NCBI GenBank assembly: GCA_963663525.2
Contig: CAXXHC010000001.1
Coordinates: forward strand, 1,302,001-1,366,000
Source: G963663525 sp963663525
Lineage (GTDB): Bacteria > Myxococcota_A > SURF-8 > G963663525
Direction: 5' to 3'
DNA length: 64,000 bases
Part shown: one piece after another, positions 35,244 through 43,505 of the stretch
How positions within the stretch are numbered: position 1 is the first letter of the stretch
How the letters are laid out: each line of letters begins with the position of its first letter
Translations under genes and position numbers: made by a program
The notes under the pieces: model-generated
What the model was told of the DNA's origin: nothing
The model's input: only the letters and a program-made list of their open reading frames with translations
Database searches by the model: none

Positions 35244-36346
35244 ACAAAATCGAAAAACTGCGAACAGCAATTGCGTCCGATGACTGGCGCGAATGGAAGC
35301 AGGCTATTCCGATACTTGGGGATCTTCTGCGGAATCCCGGCGACATCTCTATCTCCGAAGCGTCCGAGGTAGTCGAACGGTTCTGTCATCCAAAGACGAA
35401 ATGGGAAGTTAAATTGGAGATGGCCCGATCGGTGGTAAGGCTACCCACCACATGGGCCGCCATGGTGATCGGCCATCTTCGCAAGGACGCCAACCAGTAT
35501 GTGAGACAGGCGGCCAAGCGTTCCCAACGGCTTCTGGACCAGAAATCGATTTCAGAGGAGAGCGAGTATCCGCCTCCGAAGGAAGCCGAAGAACTCGTTG
35601 CAACTCTGATCAAGCTTGGTGGTAATGAGGCGGCCAAGGTCGTTGGAGAAATGCAGTCCAACGCGCACAGCCTCGCAATGAAGGAGTTCGCGCACGAACT
35701 CAGCCACCTGATCCAGCGCCTTTCGACTCCGGTCAACATCATCAGCCGAAGGCTTGGCCCGGAGGAACGGGATCGTATTGCCGAACCGATGCGCGACCTT
35801 CGGTCGGGGCTGAAGGCCATGCGGGAGTTTACGAAGGAATTGCGGTGGCTCGGAGATGGGATGGAACTGTCGTTTTCACGCATGAGCGCGGATGAGGCGA
35901 TCCGACTTGCCAAGGAGTCAGTAAAGACCGTTCGTGGCGTCAAAATCAGAGCGCCGAGAGTTTCCGACCTTCAGTTCGACGCCGCCGAAGAACGACTGGT
36001 ACGAGCGTTGACAAACATCTTGAAAAATGCGGTCGAGGCATCCCCCGACAGTGGAACAGTCGTCATCGATGCCACCCGCAGTTCAGATGAGCAAGAGATC
36101 GTGTTCCGGATCAGTGATCAGGGACCTGGGATCGACTCAGGGGATCACGACGATATATTCAGGATGGGACGCACCAATAAGAGAAACGATGGACACTCCG
36201 GGTTGGGTCTGTACGTAGCCAGGCGGGTAATTGTCGCCGAACACGGTGGACTGATTCATTTCGAACCAGGTCCAGATGGAACGGGAACAGTCTTTATCAT
36301 TCGCATTCCTGTTGACGCACCTAAAAACAAACCGAATCAGCTATGA
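35237..36346 (+). CDS. Soluble histidine kinase with HEAT-like N-terminal domain
   Basis: The 369-residue protein has no membrane segment. Residues 1-110 are HEAT-like helices (PTTWAAMVIGHLRKDANQYV, RQAAKRSQRLL). The H box is KEFAHELSHLIQRLSTPV (about 149-166, His152 as the probable phosphoacceptor). The HATPase domain has the N box LTNILKNAVEASP (about 257), G1 DQGPGI (about 294) and G2 GHSGLGLYVARRV (about 321). It should autophosphorylate and pass phosphate to the response regulator encoded next. The overlap with the SMC-like ATPase gene suggests that the ATPase supplies the input signal. Confidence 0.88.
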   Translation: MVNKIEKLRTAIASDDWREWKQAIPILGDLLRNPGDISISEASEVVERFCHPKTKWEVKLEMARSVVRLPTTWAAMVIGHLRKDANQYVRQAAKRSQRLLDQKSISEESEYPPPKEAEELVATLIKLGGNEAAKVVGEMQSNAHSLAMKEFAHELSHLIQRLSTPVNIISRRLGPEERDRIAEPMRDLRSGLKAMREFTKELRWLGDGMELSFSRMSADEAIRLAKESVKTVRGVKIRAPRVSDLQFDAAEERLVRALTNILKNAVEASPDSGTVVIDATRSSDEQEIVFRISDQGPGIDSGDHDDIFRMGRTNKRNDGHSGLGLYVARRVIVAEHGGLIHFEPGPDGTGTVFIIRIPVDAPKNKPNQL

Positions 36347-36354
36347 GGCGAAGT

Positions 36355-37233
36355 ATGAGTAAAAAGGCTCCAGAATCCATTAAGGGGCATGCCCGCAAAG
36401 CGTTGGCGCTTATTGTTGATGACCTTCCTGCAGCTCGTCAGGAAATGGCCTTGCATGTCGAATCATTTGGTCACGAATGGGTGGAGGCCAGTTGCGTAAA
36501 GGAAGCGCGCGAGCTTCTTGAAAAGCGGACTCCGGATTACATTCTTCTCGATCTTCAGCTTCCGATGAGTAAAAACACAGTGGATAAGATTGAGTTCGGG
36601 AAGCGATTCTTCTTTGAGGTAATCAAAGAACAGCCGTTTCTGCCGATCATCGTCGTTACGGGCCACGGAAAAACATTCCGACATGCACGGGATGTCTATC
36701 AGGGCCATCCCAATGGGCTCGCCACTTTCGTGACGAAGCCATTTGCAGACGATGACATTGAAAACCCTGATCTAACGTCCAGTATTGAGCAGGTATTGGA
36801 AAAGGCAAAGAAGCTGCGGTCTACGACTACTCCTCTGCAGAACGAGAGTCGAGACGCTCCGTCGACTGATATCGCCGTCATCGATGCAAGGATCGTTGAA
36901 AGAGTCAGTCACCAGCAGGTCAAATGTCTCGTAAACGGCACACCGCAACTCTTTTCGCCGGATCAACAGAAAATTCTTTCCGCATTTGCTCGGGAACAGG
37001 CGAAATGTTCAGCCAATCCTGACCGACACATGATCCAAGTGGAATGGGATGCATTCGGTGTTGATATCAGCCCGGACAATCGACATACCGCAATAAACCG
37101 CCTAAAACGTCAACGGCTCATGAAGTACCTGCCAACGGGGCATCCGGATGTCCTGGTAAGTGGGTTTGGTGAAAAAAAAGAGAATGGATGGTATGCTCTT
37201 GGCTGCTATTGCGTCGATTCAAATATGGAATAG
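36355..37233 (+). CDS. Response regulator with unusual C-terminal output domain
   Basis: The 292-residue protein has a receiver domain with VDDLP near the start, phosphoacceptor Asp66 in ILLDLQLP, VTGHG, and TKPF near 128. A linker leads to a C-terminal domain of about 110 residues (QQKILSAFAREQAKCS, DNRHTAINRLKRQRLMKYLP) that looks like a winged helix but is not a common output type. ATG 36355 follows GAGGCG; an alternative ATG at 36343 overlaps the kinase stop. It is co-transcribed with the kinase and SMC-like ATPase. It may bind DNA; targets unknown. Confidence 0.85.
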   Translation: MSKKAPESIKGHARKALALIVDDLPAARQEMALHVESFGHEWVEASCVKEARELLEKRTPDYILLDLQLPMSKNTVDKIEFGKRFFFEVIKEQPFLPIIVVTGHGKTFRHARDVYQGHPNGLATFVTKPFADDDIENPDLTSSIEQVLEKAKKLRSTTTPLQNESRDAPSTDIAVIDARIVERVSHQQVKCLVNGTPQLFSPDQQKILSAFAREQAKCSANPDRHMIQVEWDAFGVDISPDNRHTAINRLKRQRLMKYLPTGHPDVLVSGFGEKKENGWYALGCYCVDSNME

Positions 37234-37495
37234 GACGAGTCATTTCAATCATTTTCTTGACTCGACCGAGTGAATTCCTTTAAACTCCGTCTATCGTGGT
37301 TAGAATGCTAAGCTTTGAAAACGTTTTCGCATTTCCTTTTCCTTCTAGATGATATCAACACAATATAGATCAACACAGCGTGAAGGAGACGCTTAACTGC
37401 TGGGGGGACGTTTTTCTCTGTCCGAGGATCGAAGAAGTCAGTAGTGTGGTCTTGTAGACCTCTATCTTGATTGAGATAAGGAGGAATCAACTGCA

Positions 37496-38344
37496 ATGGA
37501 AAGTTTAACATACATACTCAGTGGTGTTGGCTTAGTATTCCTCTCCGCAATGGTGATATTTTATGGCATTCAACCTGTTAAGCATCACGTTTTTCGACGT
37601 ACTCCACCTGGGATTATTGGCCTAACTTATGCGATTCTTACTGCTTACAGCATCGTATTGGGAGTCATCCTTATAACGTCTAAAGAATTTCTTAAAACAA
37701 TGCAGGATTCTGCATCAAGTATGTTCCTCGAGGGAAAAGCTGAAATTGAGGTGGTAATAATGGTCATCTCAGTTTCGCTCTCTCTTTATTTTATCCTTGG
37801 CAGTCTATTGCGATCTTACTTTAATTTGCATCGCATTGAGGAACCCCAAGATCCACAGGATGGATTTACGGAGTTTATTTCGAATTTAAGTGGTTATCAA
37901 CGTACAGTTGAATTTGTCCTGAGAGCATTCGTGTTTTTCGCAATCGTGTGGATCGAATTTCAAGTTGTAGCCCTAAAGCTCACAATAGACACAAGCCAAA
38001 CTGCTTTTCAAAGAGCTGGTGAATTCCTGTCTGCATTCAACCATTTGTGGAATATTTCTGCAGGCTTGTACTTTGTTTTATTGCTTTGGGATCTATTTTT
38101 ACTGCTTTGCACGGATAATGCCACTCGCTCGGTAAAAAAGGTATTGCTATTCCATGCGTTCCCAGTTCATGGGTTTGGGTTTTCAGTAGCCGTTTGCATT
38201 AGTTTATCGTCACTGTTTTCAAGTGTTTCAAACATGTTGCTGCACTTCGCAATAATTCTGTCTTTGTTTGGCATTGTATTCTTACTATTTTCCATTCTTT
38301 TTGATTATATGTCTTCTAAAGATAAGCGGGAAGCGGCAGCATGA
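37496..38344 (+). CDS. Polytopic membrane protein, 282 aa
   Basis: At least six, probably seven, hydrophobic segments are visible at about 5-25, 40-61, 86-106, 138-158, 188-208, 222-243 and 248-270. No transporter or enzyme signature is present. ATG 37496 follows AAGGAGG. It is AT-richer than the preceding genes, like the ABC cluster that starts 84 bases after it, so the cluster was probably acquired together. Function unknown. Confidence 0.65.
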   Translation: MESLTYILSGVGLVFLSAMVIFYGIQPVKHHVFRRTPPGIIGLTYAILTAYSIVLGVILITSKEFLKTMQDSASSMFLEGKAEIEVVIMVISVSLSLYFILGSLLRSYFNLHRIEEPQDPQDGFTEFISNLSGYQRTVEFVLRAFVFFAIVWIEFQVVALKLTIDTSQTAFQRAGEFLSAFNHLWNISAGLYFVLLLWDLFLLLCTDNATRSVKKVLLFHAFPVHGFGFSVAVCISLSSLFSSVSNMLLHFAIILSLFGIVFLLFSILFDYMSSKDKREAAA

Positions 38345-38428
38345 ATTGTCAACTATCTAAATCGAGGAAAATGCTCTGAATTCGTTACCAAGATTCAAGC
38401 AGAACCTTCTGCTATAAAGGAGGCAAAG

Positions 38429-39406
38429 ATGCATAGACAGAAACAACATGTTCTTGGCATAATTGTTTTAGTGCTTTCAATATTATCTGTGATACAGATA
38501 GGATGTGAACGCAAGAAAGCGCCAGTAGAGAATAAGATACTAGTTGGCGTTTTGCAACATGGTTCTTCCATTCCGCTTATTGTCGCGAAGCAAGAAAATA
38601 TGTTTGAAAAACGTGGTCTTGATGTGTCCTTCAAAACCTTGACACCAGCACAGCATATTCCGTCATTATTGCGAGGAGATGTGCAGATATTATCTGCATC
38701 TAGCTTCCCGGTAATATTTTCTACAGACCAGCAGACCCAAGGAGAAATTATAAGTTACATGACTGGCGGAGAAGCTAGTGATGGTGACGTACTGTATGGA
38801 ATTGTCGTTCCCAAAAATAGCACGGCTATGACATTACAGGATCTCGTTGGAAAAACTATTGGAAGTGCATCAAAATTCACAATCGTAAATTTGCGGAACG
38901 TTTTAGGCGCGAAGTTTAATGATCGTACAGGAACAACTACGATTCGTGAAGTGAAAGATAAAGGAACACTTCTAGAAGCGCTTCGCAAGGGGACATTTGA
39001 TGCAGTAGTTCTTGACCAGCCAGCTCTTTCAAGTACAGAGGTAATAAGCTCCTTTAAAATAATCGAACAAAATTTCAGGGCTAAATATCTTGGAAGCCCA
39101 TACTGGAGTGGTTCTGGAGTTGCTAGCCGAAAGTGGGTTGCATCACATAAATCTGAGTTTGAATTGTTTCTGTCTGCTGTAGATGAAGCTCTGGAATTTT
39201 GCAAGCAAAACCCGGATAAAGCCAAACAAATCTTTATTTCATATTTCAATATAAAAGACTTACAACCAGATAGGATTGGGATGTATGTCTACCCAAATGC
39301 CAAATATGCACCCAATGACACGTTTGTAAGCAATCTGGCGAACATCTTGGAAAGCAATGGCATGCTTTCTCCTCAATACAACCATTCAGGTCTGTTTTAT
39401 CAGTGA
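38429..39406 (+). CDS. ABC transporter substrate-binding lipoprotein (NMT1/SsuA-like)
   Basis: The 325-residue protein has a lipoprotein signal peptide (hydrophobic core, then IQIGC with Cys26). The body matches the NMT1/THI5-like or aromatic-sulfonate binding fold: IPLIVAKQENMFEKRGLDVS, then DLVGKTIGSASKFT, then LLEALRKGTFDAVVLDQPAL. It should deliver a small ligand to the ABC transporter encoded downstream (ATPase at 39434, permease at 40104). The ligand cannot be read from sequence; nitrate, alkylsulfonate, taurine or a pyrimidine are typical for the family. Confidence 0.88.
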   Translation: MHRQKQHVLGIIVLVLSILSVIQIGCERKKAPVENKILVGVLQHGSSIPLIVAKQENMFEKRGLDVSFKTLTPAQHIPSLLRGDVQILSASSFPVIFSTDQQTQGEIISYMTGGEASDGDVLYGIVVPKNSTAMTLQDLVGKTIGSASKFTIVNLRNVLGAKFNDRTGTTTIREVKDKGTLLEALRKGTFDAVVLDQPALSSTEVISSFKIIEQNFRAKYLGSPYWSGSGVASRKWVASHKSEFELFLSAVDEALEFCKQNPDKAKQIFISYFNIKDLQPDRIGMYVYPNAKYAPNDTFVSNLANILESNGMLSPQYNHSGLFYQ

Positions 39407-39433
39407 GACAGGCAATGTTGATAGGAGGAGTGA

Positions 39434-40096
39434 GTGCTTAATGTTGATAACCTTGAAGTGAGAATTGGTGGGCGTGTACTTAAAGATTCTGTTTCATTTC
39501 ATTTGAAAGAAGGAGAAGCTATCCGAGTTGCAGGAGCAAATGGGGCCGGAAAGTCTACCTTACTGAAGACCCTGCTTGCTGGAAGCGTCAAGCCAGTGAA
39601 AGGAGTTAGTTTTAATATCCATGCAACGCTTGGTAAAACAATAGCATATTTTCCACAAGCCTGGGGAGATACAATATTTCCTTGGCTGAACACTTGGGAC
39701 AATATTCTCATCGGTACCCTGAAATCTGACAATCACTATGAATTATATGCCAAAGAAAAGCTCGGAAATCTTGCTTTTCAATTCTTTCCTGGAGATTTAG
39801 CAATAGAAAGCGACACCAAATGCGACCCAATATGGGACTTGATAATCGAGAAGTTCAAAAAACATGACATAACAAAGCTAAGTGGAGGTCAGCAGCAAAA
39901 AATTGTCTTGTTAAGGACTCTTGCTTGTAACCCTAAACTGATGATTCTTGATGAGCCTTACCGCGATTTGGATTATCAAAGCACCAACGCGCTTAATGAC
40001 TACCTGCAAGATATGCTGGATGATGGTTGCTCGTTGTTGTATGTGAGTCACCAAGACATTGGAATTACGCCAAGCGAAATAGTTAATATGGATTGA
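39434..40096 (+). CDS. ABC transporter ATP-binding protein
   Basis: The 220-residue protein has Walker A GANGAGKSTLLKT (about 34-46), signature LSGGQQQK (about 150), Walker B KLMILDEPYRDLD (about 171) and the switch His in YVSHQDIG. The start is GTG 39434 behind AGGAGG. It powers the transporter formed with the neighbouring permease and binding lipoprotein. It is slightly short for the family but complete. Confidence 0.9.
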   Translation: MLNVDNLEVRIGGRVLKDSVSFHLKEGEAIRVAGANGAGKSTLLKTLLAGSVKPVKGVSFNIHATLGKTIAYFPQAWGDTIFPWLNTWDNILIGTLKSDNHYELYAKEKLGNLAFQFFPGDLAIESDTKCDPIWDLIIEKFKKHDITKLSGGQQQKIVLLRTLACNPKLMILDEPYRDLDYQSTNALNDYLQDMLDDGCSLLYVSHQDIGITPSEIVNMD

Positions 40097-40103
40097 CAGC
40101 ATA

Positions 40104-40931
40104 ATGAAATCAAGAAACCATACAACCATGTTTAAAGTAATAATATCTGTTCTCTGCTGGGTGTTGATTTGGGCACTGTTTAGCCATTCCACGATTGTAA
40201 GCCAATCGCTTCTCCCGCCGCCAGAGAAGGTTCTTCTTAGAATGGTTGAGATAGGATTTATACATAGTCATATTGTGACAGGCATGTTCGAAACGTTTTC
40301 ATGGGTTGTCTTTTCATGGATCATTGGACTTTTAGTTTCATTGTTCATAGGCGCATTGTCAATAAAATGCCGTTGGGTAAACTATTTTCTCAGCATTTTA
40401 TTTATCGGAGGGAGAGCTTTACCGTCAGTCATTGCAGTGCCACTATTTGCTGCGATAATGGGGATTGAAAGAGCTTCGGCTGCTGCTTGCTCCATATTTC
40501 TTGTTATGTGCTACTCGGAATCTTCCTTTCGAGAGTCACTTAATGCGATATCTAAGTCGAGGAAAGCGATAAAAAGTGCCCTGGCACTAAGTTTGAAGCA
40601 CGAATTCATTTTTATTGTACTTCCAGGTGCAGCACGAACTTGGAGAGCTATTGCAGTCCAATCATTTGGAATTGCTTTAGTGGTGATGGTAGCTGGGGAG
40701 ATGATACTATCGTTTTCAAATTCTGTAGGGGATGATGTAGCCCAAATGATGTGGTTACTTAAAATGGTCGACTTATACGCAATAGTTGGTTGGCTTGTCA
40801 TTTGGGCTATCGTAATTAACTGTATTACGAGCGCCTTGCCTTCAGTGATGGAATGGCCTGGACAAAGGATTCTGGCACAACTAGGCAAAAACAAGCATTC
40901 TACGATGGAGGCTAATGTACATGTCAAATAG
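40104..40931 (+). CDS. ABC transporter permease
   Basis: The 275-residue protein has about six membrane helices (about 10-27, 65-85, 90-110, 115-140, 190-210, 225-245). A cytoplasmic loop near 150-180 (LNAISKSRKAIKSALALS, then FIVLPGAARTW) occupies the place of the EAA motif that binds the ATPase. It fits SsuC/TauC-type permeases. It starts 8 bases after the ATPase stop. Its end overlaps the methyltransferase gene start by about 10 bases. Confidence 0.88.
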   Translation: MKSRNHTTMFKVIISVLCWVLIWALFSHSTIVSQSLLPPPEKVLLRMVEIGFIHSHIVTGMFETFSWVVFSWIIGLLVSLFIGALSIKCRWVNYFLSILFIGGRALPSVIAVPLFAAIMGIERASAAACSIFLVMCYSESSFRESLNAISKSRKAIKSALALSLKHEFIFIVLPGAARTWRAIAVQSFGIALVVMVAGEMILSFSNSVGDDVAQMMWLLKMVDLYAIVGWLVIWAIVINCITSALPSVMEWPGQRILAQLGKNKHSTMEANVHVK

Positions 40932-41889
40932 CAATTTGTTTGGAGACCAAATATCTCCCGTAGTATTTCGAGAGACGAGAGTATTGCCAGCTAATATTTC
41001 TGCGAGGCTAATTGGAGGGGTGTTAGACGAAATATCTCTATACAAGTCTATTCGAACCGTTTTAGATGTGGGTTGTGGATGTGGACGAATGTTAGAAGGT
41101 TTTAGTCGAAACAGCGCTTCTCCTAAAATTACCGGTATAGATATTAGTTCTACAATGCTTTCTGCTATTCCAAAGCAACTACAAAAAAGCAATAATGTTG
41201 ACCTAATGTCAGGCGATTGCAGAAAGAGGAACATATTTCCTTCAAGCAGTTTCGATATTGTTATTGTACACTGGATACTAAATACGACTGTTGGGTGGGA
41301 GAGTATTATTGAGAATGCCATCTTTTGGGCAGGTCCATCTGGAATATTGCTTTGGTTTGAAGAAGACAGCAGTTTATACGACGCTGTGGATGGTAATGCA
41401 CTTCGTACTCCGGGCCATACATGGACACCGTTTGGTATTGAGATGTGGCGTCGTTGGTATATGTCTCTTAGAGAGAATGGAAGATCGGAATTCTTGTCTG
41501 AGCGCTATGGATTGCCGATGAAAAGCCAACAACGAGAACAGATATTGGAATCTGCTGGGTACAGAATTATTAAACTTACTAGCGCAAAGCAAACGTGGAG
41601 TAAAAGTATTGATACAGCATGGATAGTTGATAAAATACTAAAAAAGAGATCTTTTAGTAATTTTTGGAAAGTATCAGATGAAAGGTACAATAATGCCGTT
41701 GAGGATGTGATATCATTTGTCAGTCGATATGCAAATACGCCAATATTAGCGGACCGGCTGTTATTTCAAAGCACTCCTGTGATAGCGATTCCCTGCGCTA
41801 CAAGTGTATCTGAAATCGAAATAAAAGGAAATAGTCTAATATATCGTGACACCAATGCGGATGCCTGTTTGCAGCCGATAATGGTATAG
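40921..41889 (+). CDS. Class I SAM-dependent methyltransferase
   Basis: The 322-residue protein has SAM motif I VLDVGCGCGRMLEG (about 47-60), an acidic residue in GIDISSTML (about 73), DLMSGDCRKRNIF, and IVIVHWILN in the motif IV position. The C-terminal third (about 210-322) is not a known domain to me. ATG 40921 is preferred because GGAGG lies nine bases upstream; ATG 40915 is possible. It overlaps the permease gene and is the last gene of the cluster, so it may modify the transported compound or a derived product. Substrate unknown. Confidence 0.85.
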   Translation: MSNSNLFGDQISPVVFRETRVLPANISARLIGGVLDEISLYKSIRTVLDVGCGCGRMLEGFSRNSASPKITGIDISSTMLSAIPKQLQKSNNVDLMSGDCRKRNIFPSSSFDIVIVHWILNTTVGWESIIENAIFWAGPSGILLWFEEDSSLYDAVDGNALRTPGHTWTPFGIEMWRRWYMSLRENGRSEFLSERYGLPMKSQQREQILESAGYRIIKLTSAKQTWSKSIDTAWIVDKILKKRSFSNFWKVSDERYNNAVEDVISFVSRYANTPILADRLLFQSTPVIAIPCATSVSEIEIKGNSLIYRDTNADACLQPIMV

Positions 41890-41927
41890 AAAGCATCTGT
41901 CATTGATATAACTGATTCGAAAAGATA

Positions 41928-43505
41928 TCACTTTAATCTCTTCCAGTGGTGCTCAAAGGTTTTCCTTTTCATCCCCACAAGGTCAGCAGCTTTGGATTTG
42001 TTGCCCCCCGATGTCTTCATAGCCATTTGAAGCCAGGCACGTTCCCTGTCATCCAACCACTGCTGCAATCCACCATCAATTTCGTTGAAATCACCAATCT
42101 CAGGTGTGCTCGGCAGAGTTGGAGTTGCAGAAGAAACGCCTTCGCTCAAACATTGCGACGCTACCGATACGATATCCTTTTCGGGTTTTCCTGCATGTGT
42201 ACCAGCTAAAACGTGGTACGCCATCCGCTGTAGGTCTCTGATGTTTCCAGGTAGCTGAGCTTCTGAGATCAACTTCAGCAATCCGGGGTGCTCCTGAAAA
42301 CCATTCCATTCCTCTCGATCGATGTCCAAATCATTCCCTGCCCGGGCAAGAACCGATTTCCAGATCGTGGGTATGTCTTCTTTGCACTGACGTAAAGGGG
42401 GCACGGTAAGGATGAACATGGCAATCCGGTCATAAAAATCAGGATCCAGACATTCTGTTTTCAATACGTCTAGCGGTCGGTTTGTTGCCGAAATGAATCT
42501 AAAAGTAGATTGCTTTACTGCCGAGTCACCTAATCGAGAGAAACCTTTTCCTTCAATGGCTGACATCAGAAGTCGCTGAGTATCCTGGTCGATATCGGCT
42601 ATTTCATCGAAGAACAACGAATCACCATCAGCCTGCTCCAGAAGTCCTTTTCGATCTTCTTTCGCGTCTGTGAAGGCTCCCTTGACATGGCCAAATAATT
42701 CTGAGCGGGCAAGTTGCGTATTGGCTCGAAATTGACCGCAAACAACAATTGGCCAGTTCCTGCTATCCAGTTTCTGGAAAGGGCTCATGGTGCGCAGGTA
42801 ATGCGCGAGGGTTGTTTTTCCTGTTCCTCTTTCACCAACTAAAAGGACTGGAACTCGCAATTCCGCCCACTCATTCAATTTTTCCAGTGCCTCCTTCAGT
42901 TTAGGGCTCTTGACCTTTGCCGGGTCGATAAGCACTCCATCGTCATCAACAGTAGCACTTGACGGTTTGGATGATCGGAAGCGCTTCAGCCATGTTTCCA
43001 GATTCAAGTCTATTTTCTTCACCGAAGGCTGCCCAGCCTTTTTCGCACGCTCGTCCGATGTTTGAATAAGCGTTAACTTCCCCTCAATAAGTCCTGTTGA
43101 GCCAAGAAGTAACCAGACTGCGTGCATGGATGGTGTGCCGGGTGATAGATGGATGACAATATGCTCTGTCGGGTTTTGGTCCCGAATCTGAACCAGTGCG
43201 TTTTCAGCGAATTTTCGAATGGCAGCATGATCGGTGGGTGAAGACTGAGTATCCCAAGGCAGGTCAACAATCTCTGGGCAGATGGGCTCCAGTTCTGTCT
43301 TCAGAGCTTTTTTTGTTTTATCTAAAGCATCGCGTTCTCGTCGCCCGTCTTCTCCTCCTGCTTTTCGCCAGCACAGAAATAGTTTCTTTACCTTCCCGCG
43401 AAATGGTGATTGCGGATCTTCGATAGCTGTCAGTAATGGTGCTGCTTGGTGGTTGACACTTATCCAACTTACCATGACTACGTCTTCTTTGACTTTCTTC
43501 ATCAT
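41928..43505 (-). CDS. RtcR-like CARF-domain sigma-54 AAA+ regulator
   Basis: The 525-residue protein has an N-terminal CARF/RtcR-like Rossmann domain with HIVIHLSPGTPSMHAVWLLL (about 115-134), then an AAA+ domain with Walker A VGERGTGKTT (223-232), contact loop GAFTDA (276-281) and Walker B SLFFDEIAD (about 296-304). A Fis-type HTH ends it (NKSKAADLVGMKRKTFEHHW). RtcR activates RNA repair genes after binding RNA ends or cyclic-phosphate ligands; CARF domains bind cyclic oligoadenylates or similar ligands. The loop has Asp where Gly is usual. It is the last gene of its operon, overlapping the PLD gene by 4 bases, so it probably autoregulates. Confidence 0.85.
   Translation of the reverse strand: MMKKVKEDVVMVSWISVNHQAAPLLTAIEDPQSPFRGKVKKLFLCWRKAGGEDGRRERDALDKTKKALKTELEPICPEIVDLPWDTQSSPTDHAAIRKFAENALVQIRDQNPTEHIVIHLSPGTPSMHAVWLLLGSTGLIEGKLTLIQTSDERAKKAGQPSVKKIDLNLETWLKRFRSSKPSSATVDDDGVLIDPAKVKSPKLKEALEKLNEWAELRVPVLLVGERGTGKTTLAHYLRTMSPFQKLDSRNWPIVVCGQFRANTQLARSELFGHVKGAFTDAKEDRKGLLEQADGDSLFFDEIADIDQDTQRLLMSAIEGKGFSRLGDSAVKQSTFRFISATNRPLDVLKTECLDPDFYDRIAMFILTVPPLRQCKEDIPTIWKSVLARAGNDLDIDREEWNGFQEHPGLLKLISEAQLPGNIRDLQRMAYHVLAGTHAGKPEKDIVSVASQCLSEGVSSATPTLPSTPEIGDFNEIDGGLQQWLDDRERAWLQMAMKTSGGNKSKAADLVGMKRKTFEHHWKRLK

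Noticed and set aside
37234..37290. Hairpin GACGAGTCA/TGACTCGAC as terminator
   Set aside because: The stem has a mismatch, a long loop and no T-run.
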